A stretch of DNA of 64,000 bases from Tetragonia tetragonoides (Eukaryota > Streptophyta > Magnoliopsida > Caryophyllales > Aizoaceae), in contig CM076154.1 of NCBI GenBank assembly GCA_038025085.1, positions 28,946,501 to 29,010,500 of the forward strand, written 5' to 3'. A model generated the notes under the pieces. That model did not search any database. It was not told where the DNA came from and was given only the letters and a program-made list of their open reading frames with translations. Shown piece by piece: positions 1 through 12,328 of the stretch (positions are counted from its first letter, which is position 1; each line of letters starts with the position of its first letter). A program made the position numbers and the translations under genes.

Positions 1-485
1 ATGCTTGGTTACTCAGCTTTGTTGATTGGTTGCTTTCTGTGCTACGTGTGTGTGCTTCCATTTTTCTTCAATGGTCGGCCTATGATGAACCTATGCGAAA
101 TTCGTTTGCATGGGGGAGTAGATTGGAATATTTGCAGGTTAATAGTTCGTGAGGATCTCTTGTGCTAGTTGGACTGTTGGACTCAAAGCTGTCAAAAAGT
201 GTATTATTATGTCATTTATTTTTATTTGATGTAGTATAGAGATTGATTAAAGTTTATTGGTTTATTGTTGGGAGTTGTAATCGTCCACCTTACACTCGTT
301 CTTGTGAGTGAGTGTGGCAGTGACGCCTGGATTGTTAGAAGTCTTCCGCTGTTGTTTTAGATATTATGTTGTATAGTCTGTATAAGCAGGTTTTTATAAA
401 GTCGATAACTTGGGATGTCTATTTACAAAAGAAACTTTGCCCGCTTTTTGGCTCGAGTTTATTATTTTTATTTATTATTATTTAA
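1..485 (+). mobile_element. 3' part of the left LTR of gypsy element G1 (truncated)
   Basis: This stretch is a near-identical direct repeat of 10262-10745, differing by scattered substitutions and small indels. The right copy ends at 10766 with CCGGGGTGTTACA, a typical gypsy LTR end. This copy stops matching at about 485, before that end, so its terminus has been deleted. No coding sequence is seen. The start of the LTR lies outside the window. Confidence 0.65.
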
Positions 486-768
486 GTGGGTTTGGTTTTG
501 GGAGACGTGAGCATCTTCATATGCTTGCGTCGGTCTTTGTGTCCAAGTGTCCTTTGCTTGGTGTTGGCTATATGCTATATGCTTTGCGTGCTCTATGTAA
601 TTTGGTGTGATCATGTTTACATGCTCATGGATGAATTGTTATGTGCTATACTTCTTCTGGATTGTATTAGTGGGCTCTAATCCACAGGTCTTGTATTGAT
701 TCTTATGTTTGCTAGACTAGTTGTCTTTAAGTGTTTCGCGGACGAAAATCTTTTTAAGGGGGGTAGAA
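486..768 (+). mobile_element. 3' internal remnant of G1 with polypurine tract
   Basis: The last 35 bases (about 735-768) have the form found just upstream of many plant gypsy 3' LTRs: a GGACGAAA-type sequence, then an AAGGGGGG polypurine tract (about 756-764), then TAGAA, then TGTAATACCCC. The rest is non-coding 3' sequence without a recognisable pol domain. It joins the truncated left LTR directly to the right LTR, so gag and pol are gone from this copy. Confidence 0.6.
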
Positions 769-2230
769 TGTAATACCCCGACTATTTATGGTATTTTGAA
801 AATTTGATTTATTATTATAAAGTTATATTTATCTAGTATTGGTAATTATGTGTGTTTATTTTGGCTTTTAGAAAAGAAAAAAAAAAGGTTTAGAAGTCAA
901 AACCGACTTCAACTCTTCACCATCTCTTTCTTCCTTTCTCCTATTCAATTTAAAAGGCCCTAAAACACAAAGACCCATTCTTATTGTTCAGAGAGCAAAC
1001 CCTTGTTCTTTTCCCCTTAAACGTAAAACCCACGAGAGCTACACCACCATAACCACCGTGTTTTGACTGCCACCACCACCATCTGCTTTGTTCACTCTCT
1101 CTCTTCGACTTAAGTGTAGACTCTGGAATTGTGCTATTGAAAGGTCGAATTGTGTTGCCCTTTCTCTCTCCTCTGATTTCGCATGAACTCCAAGTGCCTT
1201 GCCCTTGTTCCGCCTCTGTCTCGTGCTGTAGCTGTCGTTGACGTTGCTTCCGACCACCCCGAGGTGGGTTTCTACCAGTAGGCCGGCCCCCCATGAAGAA
1301 CCGCGGCTACTTTTCTCTCTCCTTTTCTGGTTTGCGAATCAAACCCTAAACCCTAGTTTGGTATCTATCAAATTAATTTCTGATTGGGGTATTACTTGAT
1401 TAAATTTTGTTTTATGCATATATGCTAGTTTCAGATCATTGAATTGGAGGGATTATGCGATGCCTAGTTGCTGAAATCGAATTAGAGATAACCCTTTCTA
1501 TTCGTTTGGAGTTGGATGCTATTTTTCCCTTTTATTTGTAATTGGATGCTTTATATGAGTATTGTTATGCGAGGAATTAAATTATCTAATTGTTGTTGTT
1601 AGTATGTCATTTATGAATGAATGGTTGTGGAAATAGTTAAGTGTTCATATGCTGAAATTCAAATTAGTGTGATTATCTGATTGTTGCTGTAATTATGCTG
1701 AATATGAATGATTGGTTGTTTAAATGGCTTAAGTGTACGTATATATAAATGCCGAATTCAAATTGTGTTGCCATTTTGTGAGGCTAAAGATAGTTCCTTT
1801 ATTTTTGGGTATTTGTGATTAAGGTGGCAGAACTAGTATTAGACTTGCTATTAGACACTAAGATGGATTGTAAGTAGAGGACTAGTGTAATTGCTAGTTT
1901 AGCACTAAACCGAGAACACTATGATTCTTTTGGGAACCCGTGCCATATGGTGAACTTTGTACTGTAACAGACCCGAAATGGGTATTTGAAATGAGAATGA
2001 CCAGATTATGATTATGAGCATATGGATGTGATTTGAATTGATATATTGGTTTGAGGCTCAGACGTTGTTAGTTCTTTAGCTCTTGGCATGTGAGTGAGTA
2101 GCCTAAGATATTATTATTAGGTAATGAGCATTATTTTATGAAAATATGATATGGTTATGTATTGGTCCGAGAGTGGACTTTTGAGAGCCTGCGTGCTATG
2201 TTATCTAATATATCATCATATCATCATATA

Positions 2231-2791
2231 TCTTACCTTACTATTAAAACACAGTACAATTTTCCTATGACTTGCCACGTGACACATTCAAGATTGACAC
2301 ATAAGAGATGACATCAGCCCCAAATTCGTAAGGTAATGACACGTAAGCCGCTACGTAAGCCACCCATACAAGTGTGTTAAGCATTTATTTGACTTAATAA
2401 ATATAAAACGACATAATTATTATCTTATTATTCAAGTTATAAAATTAAATAACTTTTGTTACGCAACTATAAAAATTATAATTCTTACTTCATTGGATCA
2501 GGTTCGGAAAATCTTTTAAAATGAGATACGATGTCCTACATATCTTACTTAAAATTACAAAATAGTGCGGTCCTATGGATACTTCAAAATGAGATAAGTA
2601 TCTCCTATAGATAATTGAGTATCAAAACTTCTTCAATTAGAACTTTTACTTACTTTATTTAAAAAAAAAAAGACAGAAGAGTAAGACCCTAATCATATAA
2701 TTATAAGACACCTATTATTATAACACCTAAGAGAATAGACAACATATTAAAAGTAAACAAATCCGAAGCATTGCCCGGGGACCAAAACTAG
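2231..2791 (+). mobile_element. Non-autonomous Helitron candidate H1
   Basis: It starts with TCTTACCTTACTATTAAAAC, which resembles plant Helitron 5' ends, and finishes with a degenerate CCG..GCATTGC..GGG hairpin followed by CCAAAACTAG. The base before is A and the base after is T, the usual A|T Helitron target. There is no coding sequence. Internal motifs (CACGTAAGCCGC, TAAAATTAAATAACTTT, TTACTTCATTGGATCAG) recur in diverged form at 5437-5620 and 6590-6680, so several family members lie here. Confidence 0.5.
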
Positions 2792-2870
2792 TATATAACT
2801 ATAATTGGGTCCTTATTCGTGTGGTGCCGACACGTGGGACGCTACATAGGTGAGCCACATCGTATGGGCA

Positions 2871-5431
2871 TGTAACACCCCCGAATTTGCAACGATTTCC
2901 TGGGAACTATCAACGTCATTATACATGACTCGACACCGCCGAACCGTCACGTACCCAAGGGTAGGTTACTGCAACATTTATCGCTAAGGAATAAATGCTA
3001 AGCACAAAGGAAAACTAGGTATCAAAGGAAGCATCTAAACAAATTAAACATAATTATCAGAGTTGTCTATCAGCGGTCTTAAGTTCATTATAGTTTTATT
3101 ACAACTTTGCCTTCAAGGGCACAAACCAAAATCCCAAATAATCCAAAGTAACCAATAATTAATAGTTCTAAAGAAACGGCCCACATGTAACCTTCTAGCA
3201 AACCGTCCTCACTCAGCTACATCTGCACTTTGGTTTCCGTGAAGGAAACAAGGTATAGAAGAAAAAGAGAAGAAACAAAAGAAAACAAAAAATCAGATAA
3301 ACTGAATAAACGTCATCCATGCCCAGTAAAAACACTTTCGCAAACCTTACCTGGGTTTTAGAAGAATCATTGAAATTCATTTGCATGCACAAGTAGTCAT
3401 ACAATCAAGCACACGCATACTCAATATTCAATTACACGCAATTCTTGCTTTAGTGATCAATCGAACACAAATAGATAAACCATCTTGATTAGAGTAATAA
3501 GAGAGCGAATAGAACATCGATTACCCATAATGTTCATAGATAGATATAGACATGCCATGGACTTACTCTAGTGTATACTCACACTACCTCTAACATAATA
3601 ATCGATATGTAGAGAAATAAACAATGGGGAATGATCCGTCGCGAACACACTACGAGGTGTCCATAAAAGTAACTTGGGAATCACGCATCCCTAGACTATA
3701 TCAATTAGATAAGTCTCGATAGCTCGACTACTCCTAGGGATCCATTAGGAGTCTTATTCTTATTTAATTCAATTCACATACTTGCATTGATTGACCTAGT
3801 GGTACAACGAGACCACGACATACTACTTCATTTCATGCTCATGATAATGAATAATAATAATAACGAATAACGACATAAAGGCATATTAACATAATCATGC
3901 TTTATATATGTCTAACGAAATTTTGGCAGCACTTCGGCAGTAAATCATGGTATCCAAAAATTACACTTTCATAAATAACATCCAACAAACATACTAGGTG
4001 CTCATTAACACTCAATAATATCCCATTCCAAATAGCACATATTATTATATCATAATAATATTAGAAATTCAACCTCGCCATAATTAAACATTAATTAGCA
4101 TATGAACTAATTAATTAACGAAACTTCATAATCTCATCATACTCATTATAAATCATATTTACAGCGAAGAATATAATTCATATTCTCATAACTAACGACG
4201 ATATAATTTAATCATGCTTAGCATATTAAATTCACAAATAATTATCAATTAGCACATAACACATCAAAATAGTTTTGATGGGGCTTTGGAAGGAGGTAGG
4301 CACAATATCTTACCTAACAAACGCTCACTTAGCAGTACGTAAGCTCCACGTACGAAGACAATCACGCTTAGTCATTAAGCCCTAATTAAAAACAATTACC
4401 GAAACTGAGTTTATTAAATACAAAAATCTAAATAGTACTAAAACTGTAAAATGATATTTTTATTAAATTGTTTGATTTATTTCAACCAATCTAGGCTTTT
4501 GAAAATCCAAATTTGAATTCCAAACGAGTACAGAAAAATTAAAACAAGAAATCAAAAATGCTGAAAATCGAGAAAAACTGCACGAAAATACCCGAAAACG
4601 CGAAACTCAAAAACTAACACCTCAGCCCATGAACCACCACCAATGATGGTCCGGTGACCCCATCACCACCCACCAGCGTCGGTGGTGGTGGTGGGCCCAC
4701 CGTGGTGGCTCACGGAAGCCATTACGAAAGAGAGAGAAAAGAGAGCGAAAGAGAGAAAAGGGAGAGAAGGAAGATGGTGGCTCACCAATGGCGGGGCGGC
4801 GGTCACCGGAGGGCGGTGGCCTCTGGTTGTTTCCGGCAGCAAGAGGAGAGAGAAACCTCAGGGGAGAGAAACAGATGGTGAGTGCAAGAGAGAACAAGAG
4901 AGAGAGAGAAAGCAACCGAAAGAAAGAGAAGGAAAGAGAGAGAAGGGGAGAGAGAAAGCTTACCGGCGACTTGGCGGCGGCGATGGAGGTTTCCGGCGAC
5001 AGTAAGGGGAAGAGGGGAGAGGAGAGAGAGAACCGGGTGAGAGAGGAGGAAAAGATGATGAGAGTTTGTTCAAAGTGTGCAAACTGAATAACTCGTCATC
5101 TTTTTCTATATATACTCACCCACAAGGGTTTTGGTCAATATAAGTCAAGCTAGGAATAAAAGAAATATTCCCATTAATTTAATTGAATAAAATGCACCCC
5201 GAATAAATAATAAAAGGAATATGAATTCTCTCGATCGTTAAAATCATTTAAATAAAACTCTCAAATAATTTGACAATAATAAATTCCGAAACCTCCATAA
5301 TAATAACTAATATTATTATGGCTTTAATTGAATAAATCGAATCGTTATATAAATATACGATTTAAATCTCCGAAACTATTTATAAATGAATTATAATCGA
5401 TATTATAATTAAAGAAAATATTGGGGTATCA
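2871..5431 (-). mobile_element. Solo gypsy LTR, 2.56 kb
   Basis: On the minus strand it begins TGATACCCCAATATT and ends TTCGGGGGTGTTACA. GGGCATG occurs at both junctions (2866-2872 and 5434-5440), and the flanks rejoin to continuous sequence, as expected for a target duplication, though the exact 5 bp is ambiguous. A TATA box lies on the minus strand at 5107-5114. Downstream is a very CT-rich leader (GA-rich on +, 4725-5060). Reading frames in the GA-rich part are low-complexity and not called. No internal region is present, so it is a solo LTR. Confidence 0.6.
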
Positions 5432-5625
5432 GAGGGCATGACACGTAAGCCGCCACGTAAGCACAAATTTGCCATGCAACATGACACATCATCCATCATT
5501 AATGTCTCATCATTAGTTGACTTAATTACATATTTATTAGCATATTTCTAAATTACAAAATAAAATAACTTTAGTTACGTACGTCAAAAAATTATAAATC
5601 TGACTCAGTTGGATTGGAGTAAAAA

Positions 5626-5795
<170 letters not shown>

Positions 5796-5948
5796 CCGTG
5801 TAGTGATGACAAGTAGGACGTCACATACGAGTAAATGTTCGTGTAAAGATGACACGTAGACGCCACATGTGCTCAACTTTGTCACATAATTTTAGTTGTG
5901 CGGTATAAAACGAGCATGTGTTATCGAAACGAGCATGTGCTATCGACT

Positions 5949-5967
5949 TTTTTTTTTTTTTTTTTTT
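5949..5967. repeat. Poly-T tract
   Basis: A T run followed by GAG. A short sentence-like motif, GTGCTATCGACTTTT, occurs before and after it (5937-5951 and 5976-5990), so the tract with its neighbour may be a short duplication or tiny insertion. Confidence 0.6.
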
Positions 5968-6318
5968 TGAGTGAATGTGCTATCGACTTTTAATATACAT
6001 ATACCGTTAATGCAGAATGAGTTTATTCATTATTTTTATTAATTAAATTACTTATTAAAATTAATGTACATCTACTATTTTTATTATCTATTTAAACTTA
6101 GTCCAATCTCATTATTACAAATGAAGGTGGCGTGAAAATATCATTTTCAAGAATTAACATGTTGCATCCTATGGATAGAAATCTTTGCAAAAATGAAATA
6201 AAATATATTTAACTAATAATATTAATAATTTCACATCAAATACTTTAAGCATTATATTATTAAATATATTCATAAAATTATTTTACGAGCTCGTGCAAAG
6301 CACGGGGATAAAACCTAG

Positions 6319-7505
6319 TATGGATACATTTTTGGGTATAAGCGCTGGTAAGGTGACAAATGTCATCCTTCCATTGGCTTATACCCAAGTAATTAAATAA
6401 AATATTTTTAAATTTTGTTTTAAAGAAGTGGTATGGTTTAATATTAATTATTAAACATAAATTAGAGTAATCAATATGGAGTGTTAATTGCTTTGATTAA
6501 TATATTGTCATAATTTATGATGTTAATATATAAAAATAATTATAAATCAATAATGATATGAGTGCATTAAATTTATGAGTTTTATATTTATTAGCATATT
6601 ATTTGAAATTATAAAATAATGTAACTTTGGCTACCCCACTCAAATAAATAAACCTGCTACTTCATTGAATCAGAAATGAAAAATACTTCAAAAAAAGATA
6701 TATTAATTTTGGGTAAGAACGCAGGTAACGTGATAGCAAGTGTTACCTAATGATTGTTATTTTTATTATTATTATATATCTTTTTTGTTTTTGTTATGGA
6801 TAAATATATATCCTATGATAATTGGTATAGTATGTTCATATTTCTAATTTAGTGCAATCTAAAATGGGACTAATGTAAAAATTTAACGTTTTGAATTATT
6901 AACTAATTAGGTAATGTAAGGATGTTCAGATTTGACTATTAGTTGTTCACAATAAATCCTATTTGCATTAAAACAATAAAAAATTCAACTTGTAGAGATG
7001 ATGAATATTTGTGAGAATAGATACACGTAATATAATAAGTGTTACATAGTGGCGGGTATAATGCATGTAATTACAAGTATCACATCTTGATAATTTTTTT
7101 TTCTTTTTTTGAGATGGTGAGTCCTCCCAAATTCTTTATTCTACTTACAAAAAAGGTTAGAATTTCAACTTTCAAATTCTAATCAGCGAAACAAACAATA
7201 AGGAAAGGTACCCACCATTGGAGTTGGTGGGAATAAGCGCAAGTAACTACATGTATCACATTTTGATAATTTTTTTTTTTTCTTCGAGATGGTGATAATC
7301 CTAACAATTTTCTTATTTTTATTATTTCGTCAAGTTAGTGATAAATATTTTTGGAGATACGCTAATTATTTAGGGTGCATATAACATTTCGATTCATCAC
7401 CATTTTCATTCAGAAATATATTTGTATTATTAAAAAAATTATCTCAGTATATTAAAAATGTAGTAATAAAAGGATAGTCTGTGCGTAGCACGGGTAACCT
7501 CCTAG
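6319..7505 (+). mobile_element. Helitron-type 3' end H3 with diverged internal repeats
   Basis: The right end has GTGC-GTA-GCAC (about 7480-7490) followed by GGTAACCTCCTAG at 7505, a Helitron-like hairpin plus CTAG end. The 5' end is not located. A motif of the form GGGTATAAGCGCAGGTAAC.TG recurs, diverged, at about 6334, 6708, 7052 and 7228. The first copy is half of an inverted repeat (TTGGGTATAAGC at 6332-6343 and its complement at 6377-6388). No coding sequence is seen. Confidence 0.4.
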
Positions 7506-7512
7506 TGTGTTA

Positions 7513-10020
7513 GTAGTTTTTGTACCCGTGCGATGCACGTGCGATGCACGGTGTTTTCTAAATCAATTAAACAAACAATTTTCATATTGAACATTTGAAA
7601 CTTTTAATATAGTAGAAAAAGAAAATATTGCAACAAAAAAGTTTGCCCTCAAAAGATACTCCATCTTGATTCTCGAGCATTATTGGAGATTTTGTTGCAA
7701 ACTTTGCTCAGTGCAAAGAAAAGATTCACGAATGTAAGTATAACTACATATAAATTTTTTATTTGATATCATCCATTTTAAATATACCAATAAATTAATA
7801 AAATTGATAATTATTTTTACTTTATTTAAAATACGTTGTATACGGTATCTAATTACATGTACCCATGCAATGCAGGATTTTTACCAACTTGATAATTATC
7901 ATTAATTTCTTTTGGAAATTATTACCCATTTTTTCTAGCGCAACAAAATGTCATTTCCCACATGTTCATTGCTTTTGGGTCCATTATGAGCTCCTTATTA
8001 AAATCAATTATTAAATGGCAAAAAAATAACATTATCAAATAAATAAACCAACTTCTCATGGTCTTCTCGCTATAAAAAAAGAAGTAAATTCTTTATGTTA
8101 TAACATTCTAAATACTGAAGCAATACATAGGTACTAACTTCTTTCACCGTTATAGCAATAAGCTCAAAAAAAGATCACATCCCTGCATTTTCCTGTTACA
8201 AACATGTATATGATCCATAATGAAATAGACTAAGATTTGACAAGCCAAATGACATACATTCACCAATCTATATTGAAAATAAAGAAAAGAATATACTCGT
8301 ATATAACAAAGCCGATTGGGGGAGTCAATCCAAATCTATCCATGCACCAAAAGCAAGAAGGGAGGAGAGATTTCTAAGACAGATTGATGCATTGCTCTCA
8401 TAGGCTCCGCTTCTTGCTGGGCTGGGTAGCAACACTCGCAAGGGCCTTTGCTCATCGCCACAACCGATGCCAACACTTGGGTCACAAAAGTTGCTCAAAT
8501 TTCATACTGTAGTTCATTTTGTCACATTTCAAATTAAGAGTTAAAATACCGAAATCAAAAAAACTTGTACTAACATGATGATACAGATATAAAAGATTTG
8601 ATAAAAGACATAGAAATATCAAAGCCATTACTTATTGAACATACAATTCAATGATTTATATAGAAGCATATAGATATCTATCAAAAAACCTAAGTCATCG
8701 CCAAACATCACAACCCCATTTTATTATGTGAACATCAAAAATAGTTATTAAATCAGGCACATCAACATTCATTCTCAATCGTTCAAGTAAACAAATAAAT
8801 ATTGTACATATCTCTAGCTTGAAAAGAAAAAAAAAATTAACTACAAACTATTTGATTCTTCATTCCTATCAAGGTAATCAATTAATCAAATATAGCCATT
8901 TTTTCAATCATTCAGCACCAACATAATACATCAAATAAAATAACAAAGCATACATTGTTCTTACTTAATCACATAATAAACATTGTACAGTGGAGATTGG
9001 AGCACATCTATTATATATACCCCAACTCCTGCAAATTAACTTCCCCTACAAAAAGAATAAGAACCAGGAAAGCAACTCCTGCATCTTCGTTTTTTATCCC
9101 AGTTTACATACTTCCAATCAAGCAAATTGCCTCTAATTTTCAGGATTTTGGCCATATTTTCGAGCCAACAAATTAAAATGACATAATATAAACTTTCAAT
9201 TCTAGATACTAAAACCAAGAAAAAAATAGAATCACGCACTCATTGTAAGACTGTAAATTTACAATTTTGAGCCAAATGGACATAAATGTGAAAAAAGTAT
9301 AAAGATTCAACCTGACCTTAGTGCTTACTATCAGTGACTTCTTCTATGCTCTCGTGAAAAATGTCCTATATTCGTAGGGTGAAATAAATCGCTCTCATAA
9401 ATACATTGAACATCTCAGTTATGAAACATAAATATAGAGTGGAAGGACCTTGATAGTTATGATTTCTGAAATTCAGATGATGGAGGGTGTAAGTACCTTG
9501 GTTGTTTTGATGATAACCATCAATATTAGAATTTTGCATTCAACAACCCATTTGGTAATTCCAATGCACATCTGCAAAAAAAAAATAATAATAATAAAAT
9601 AAAATCATCCTTTTTAAGCAGTGGTTAAGCATAAGTTAACAACTTAATCCAAACAAATAAAATCAGACAATGAAAGAGGGGAAAATAGATAGACATGCAA
9701 ATCAATTCAAATACCAAAATCCATAAAATCAATCTAATTTTTTTTAGTGTATTTAAACGGTAGTTTTTTTTTTTTTGAGGTGATTTAAAAGGTAGTTAGG
9801 TGTTCTATTTTTATGGAACTATTAGTTAGTGTTCTATTTTTATGGAACCACTTTGTTTTTGGGATTCTAATTTTTTTTTAATGACACATGGCCAAAATCC
9901 TAGGAAAATGACACATGGCCAAACTCATGAATTGACACGTGGCCAAATTTATGAGAAGTTGACACATGGTAGTATATTTTCTCTCTCCGGCAGCTTCTTT
10001 AGTATTAGTATATAGATAGA
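7513..10020 (-). mobile_element. Helitron candidate H4 on the minus strand
   Basis: On the minus strand the sequence from 10020 begins TCTATCTATATACTAATACTA, like many plant Helitron 5' ends. The other end, near 7513-7560, has a doubled GTGCATCGCAC hairpin and GGGTACAAAAACTACTAA. A related CATGCAATGCAGG motif lies at 7865-7878, so a second nested end is possible. No Rep/helicase coding sequence is found. The interior is AT-rich and, apart from a 50-codon open stretch, I see nothing gene-like. Confidence 0.4.
8336..8485 (-). pseudogene. Open stretch inside H4, possible captured exon
   Basis: On the minus strand about 50 codons are open, ending in TAG at 8338-8336. The translation contains VLASVVAMSKGPCECC and is less AT-rich than its surroundings. 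Helitrons often carry pieces of host genes, so this may be a captured exon. I do not recognise the protein, no clear splice sites frame it, and it could be chance. Confidence 0.2.
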
Positions 10021-10766
10021 TGGGGCCTATGGCCAAAGTTATGGAATGGTTTTGCTTCTGCGGTTTACCGCCAGTTTACTTCCCATATGGTCGAGGCTAG
10101 GAGCTAGTGACTGAGAGCGATTGGTACATATTGTTGGGAATCGAGTTATAGATGAAATAACATTTTAGAAAGCAATTGAGATTTATTTTAAGATTTATGT
10201 GACTTCAGGGTAATAGTTGACCTGAGTTGAGATCCGAGTGTTTTTATTTATTATTCGATACAATGTTTGGTTACTCAACTTTTCTGATTGGTTGCTTTCT
10301 GTGCTACGTGTGTGCGTCCAATTTTCTTCAATGGTGGGCCTATGATGAACCTATGTGAAATTCGTTTGCATGGGGGAGTAGATTAGAATATTTGCAGGTT
10401 AATAGTTCGTGAGGATCTCTTGTGCTAGTTGGACTGGTGGACCCAAAGTTGTCAAGAAGTTTATTATTATGTCATTTATTTTTATTTGATGTAATAAAGA
10501 GATTATTTAAAGTTTATTGGTTTATTGTTGGGAGTTGTAATCGTCCGCCTTACACTCGTTCTTGTGAGTGAGTGATGGCAGTGACGCCTTGGATTGTTAG
10601 AAGTCTTCCGCTGTTGTTTTGGATATTTTGTTGTATAGTCTGTATAAGCAGGTTTTTGTAAAGTCGATAACTTGGGATGTTTATTTACAAAGGAAACTCT
10701 GCCCGATTTTTGGCTCGAGTTTATTATTTTTATTTATTTATTATTCAGAAAATCCGGGGTGTTACA

Positions 10767-10968
10767 CTTGGTCTGTCGAGCAGAAGCATGCTACAGTCCC
10801 AAGGCTCCGCGGGATGCCAGTCCATACGCATGAATGAATCCTGATACAAATTCGCCCGGTCCATTTGGTGTTGAGGAGGAGTCCAAGGTAATGGAAACCC
10901 ACTACGAAAGAGGTCCCTGTTTTCCTCCTTCCGGGTCATAGGCTTCTTCCCTTTGTCTTTGGGAGCCA
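10767..10968 (-). pseudogene. Antisense PMD gene, exon 1 fragment
   Basis: The ATG at 10968 starts a peptide beginning MAPKDKGKKPM and containing NLYQDSFMRMDW. Both features recur in exon 1 of the PMD genes of elements C (start 15240) and A (start 52001). The reading is cut at 10767 by the end of the G1 LTR. No further exons are present in the window. The fragment cannot make the domain, which in the family starts in exon 2. GC-rich palindromic sequence lies about 300 bp upstream of the ATG, as at the related genes. Confidence 0.6.
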
Positions 10969-11271
10969 TTGACAAGTTTTCAAGCTTTCTCTCTCTACAA
11001 GTGGAAATTTCAAGTGTCAGATTCACAATATACAAGCACCCATTCAACAATGCAACCCAGAATTCAGCTATTAGGCGAAAAACTAAGCAAGTTCAAGACA
11101 AAAAGCAAGAAATTTTGCCACGAATCGACTTACCCACAAGTTATAACTATGGCGAATGAAGCTCGACCGAATGGAAGAAGACAATTGCAAAACGCAATCT
11201 GAAGCTCGCAAAAATTCAATCTATCCATCCCCAACGAGGGTCACCAGCTGCTCTCACCCTCGACAGTTTGA

Positions 11272-11347
11272 CCGCCAACGAGTCGGGCCTGGGCCCCCAG
11301 CGACTCGGGCCTGGGCCGCCAGCGGCTGCGACTGGCCTGCACGGGTA
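11272..11347. promoter_or_regulatory. GC-rich palindromic block upstream of I1 PMD gene
   Basis: The block contains repeated GGGCCTGGGC and CCGCCAGCGGCTG units in otherwise AT-rich DNA. It sits in the same place relative to the antisense ATG as the blocks in elements A, C and D. No TATA box is obvious between it and the ATG. The regulatory role is an inference from its repeated position. Confidence 0.35.
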
Positions 11348-11594
11348 GGCCCCACATTGACACCACATCAATTTATTCAGCCAAAAGTTTGTTATTCAGC
11401 ACAATTTGTTCGCGACTAAGATCAGTACCAAGTGCGCGGAAACAGACCCCTTTCCCCACGGATTCAAACTTCAACAGTCGGCCAGGTAAAACTAACCGAT
11501 TTGTTTTGTAGGGCCCCCCCTATACGTATGAGCCTAGTCTCGCGTATTTATTTTCTAAATACATTTATTTAGCACTAAGCGTTGTGCTAACTCT

Positions 11595-11990
11595 AAATTC
11601 TGTGAAGGGACGAATGTTTCTCTGAATATAATTTTATGAACATACGAATGTTCCTCTGAATATAATTTTTATGCAGGGACGAATGTTTCTCTGAATATAA
11701 TTTTATGCAGGGACGAATGTTCCTCTGAATATAATTTTGTGCAGGGATCAATGTGCCCCAAAATACATTTAGCTTAACACTAAGCTCTAACTTTGTGCAG
11801 GGATCAATGTGCCCCAAGATACATTTAGCTTAGCACTAAGCTCTAATTTTGTGCAGGGATCAATGTGCCCCAAAATACATTTAGCTTAGCACTAAGCTCT
11901 AATTTTGTGCAGGGATGAATGTACCCCAAAATATATTTAGCCTAGCACTAAGCTCTAATTTTGTGCGGGGATGAATGTTCCCCTGATAAA
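11595..11990. repeat. Two adjoining tandem arrays in I1 3' region
   Basis: Array 1 (about 11600-11745) has roughly four units of about 40 bp built on GACGAATGTTCCTCTGAATA. Array 2 (about 11745-11990) has about four to five units of about 56 bp built on GGGATCAATGTGCCCCAAAA and TTAGCACTAAGCTCTAA. They occupy the place of the arrays in elements A, C and D but have unrelated unit sequences. Short frames through them are not genes. Confidence 0.8.
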
Positions 11991-12328
11991 TTTAGCACTA
12001 TCAAAACGTTCTGCAACCAATCATGCACAAAGCCCATGGTTGCATTTGTCTTGCTAACCTTTTCATTTTCTTTGAATACAGGTCCCTTCCAGGCGTCAAT
12101 TCCCAACCGCGAGCATTTTTCCACAGCTAACCATTACTTTATTTTTTCTCTTCTTGTATTCACAGAGATGAGAACTTAGCATCCATCGAGCACGTCTCAG
12201 TTAGGATTTGCCTAATATGCATGCATACTCTACGCTCTCACACACCAAGTGCACATCAACATCCTGCATGTCTTGTTCGGAGTACTTTATCTTCGCTTTT
12301 AGTCAAACTCGATCAAAGTCGAGGCTTC

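Larger units (their letters stand above)
10767..12328 (+). mobile_element. 3' region of a family-B Tat element (I1), cut by G1
   Basis: The order here matches the 3' region of element A: antisense PMD exon 1, a GC-rich palindromic block (11272-11347), tandem repeats (11595-11990), then a polypurine tract (degenerate AAAGTCGAGGCTTC, about 12315-12328) directly before an LTR. It is therefore the tail of a sense-strand Tat/Ogre-like element whose 5' side was separated by insertion of G1 and lies outside the window. Confidence 0.6.

Noticed and set aside
950..1294. Minus-strand frame of 114 codons in the G1 LTR
   Set aside because: It lies opposite the CT-rich LTR leader, has low-complexity Trp and Gln/Arg runs, and no known domain.
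4622..5087. Several overlapping frames rich in Arg, Glu and Lys
   Set aside because: They reflect the GA-rich tract of the solo LTR in several phases; none is supported.
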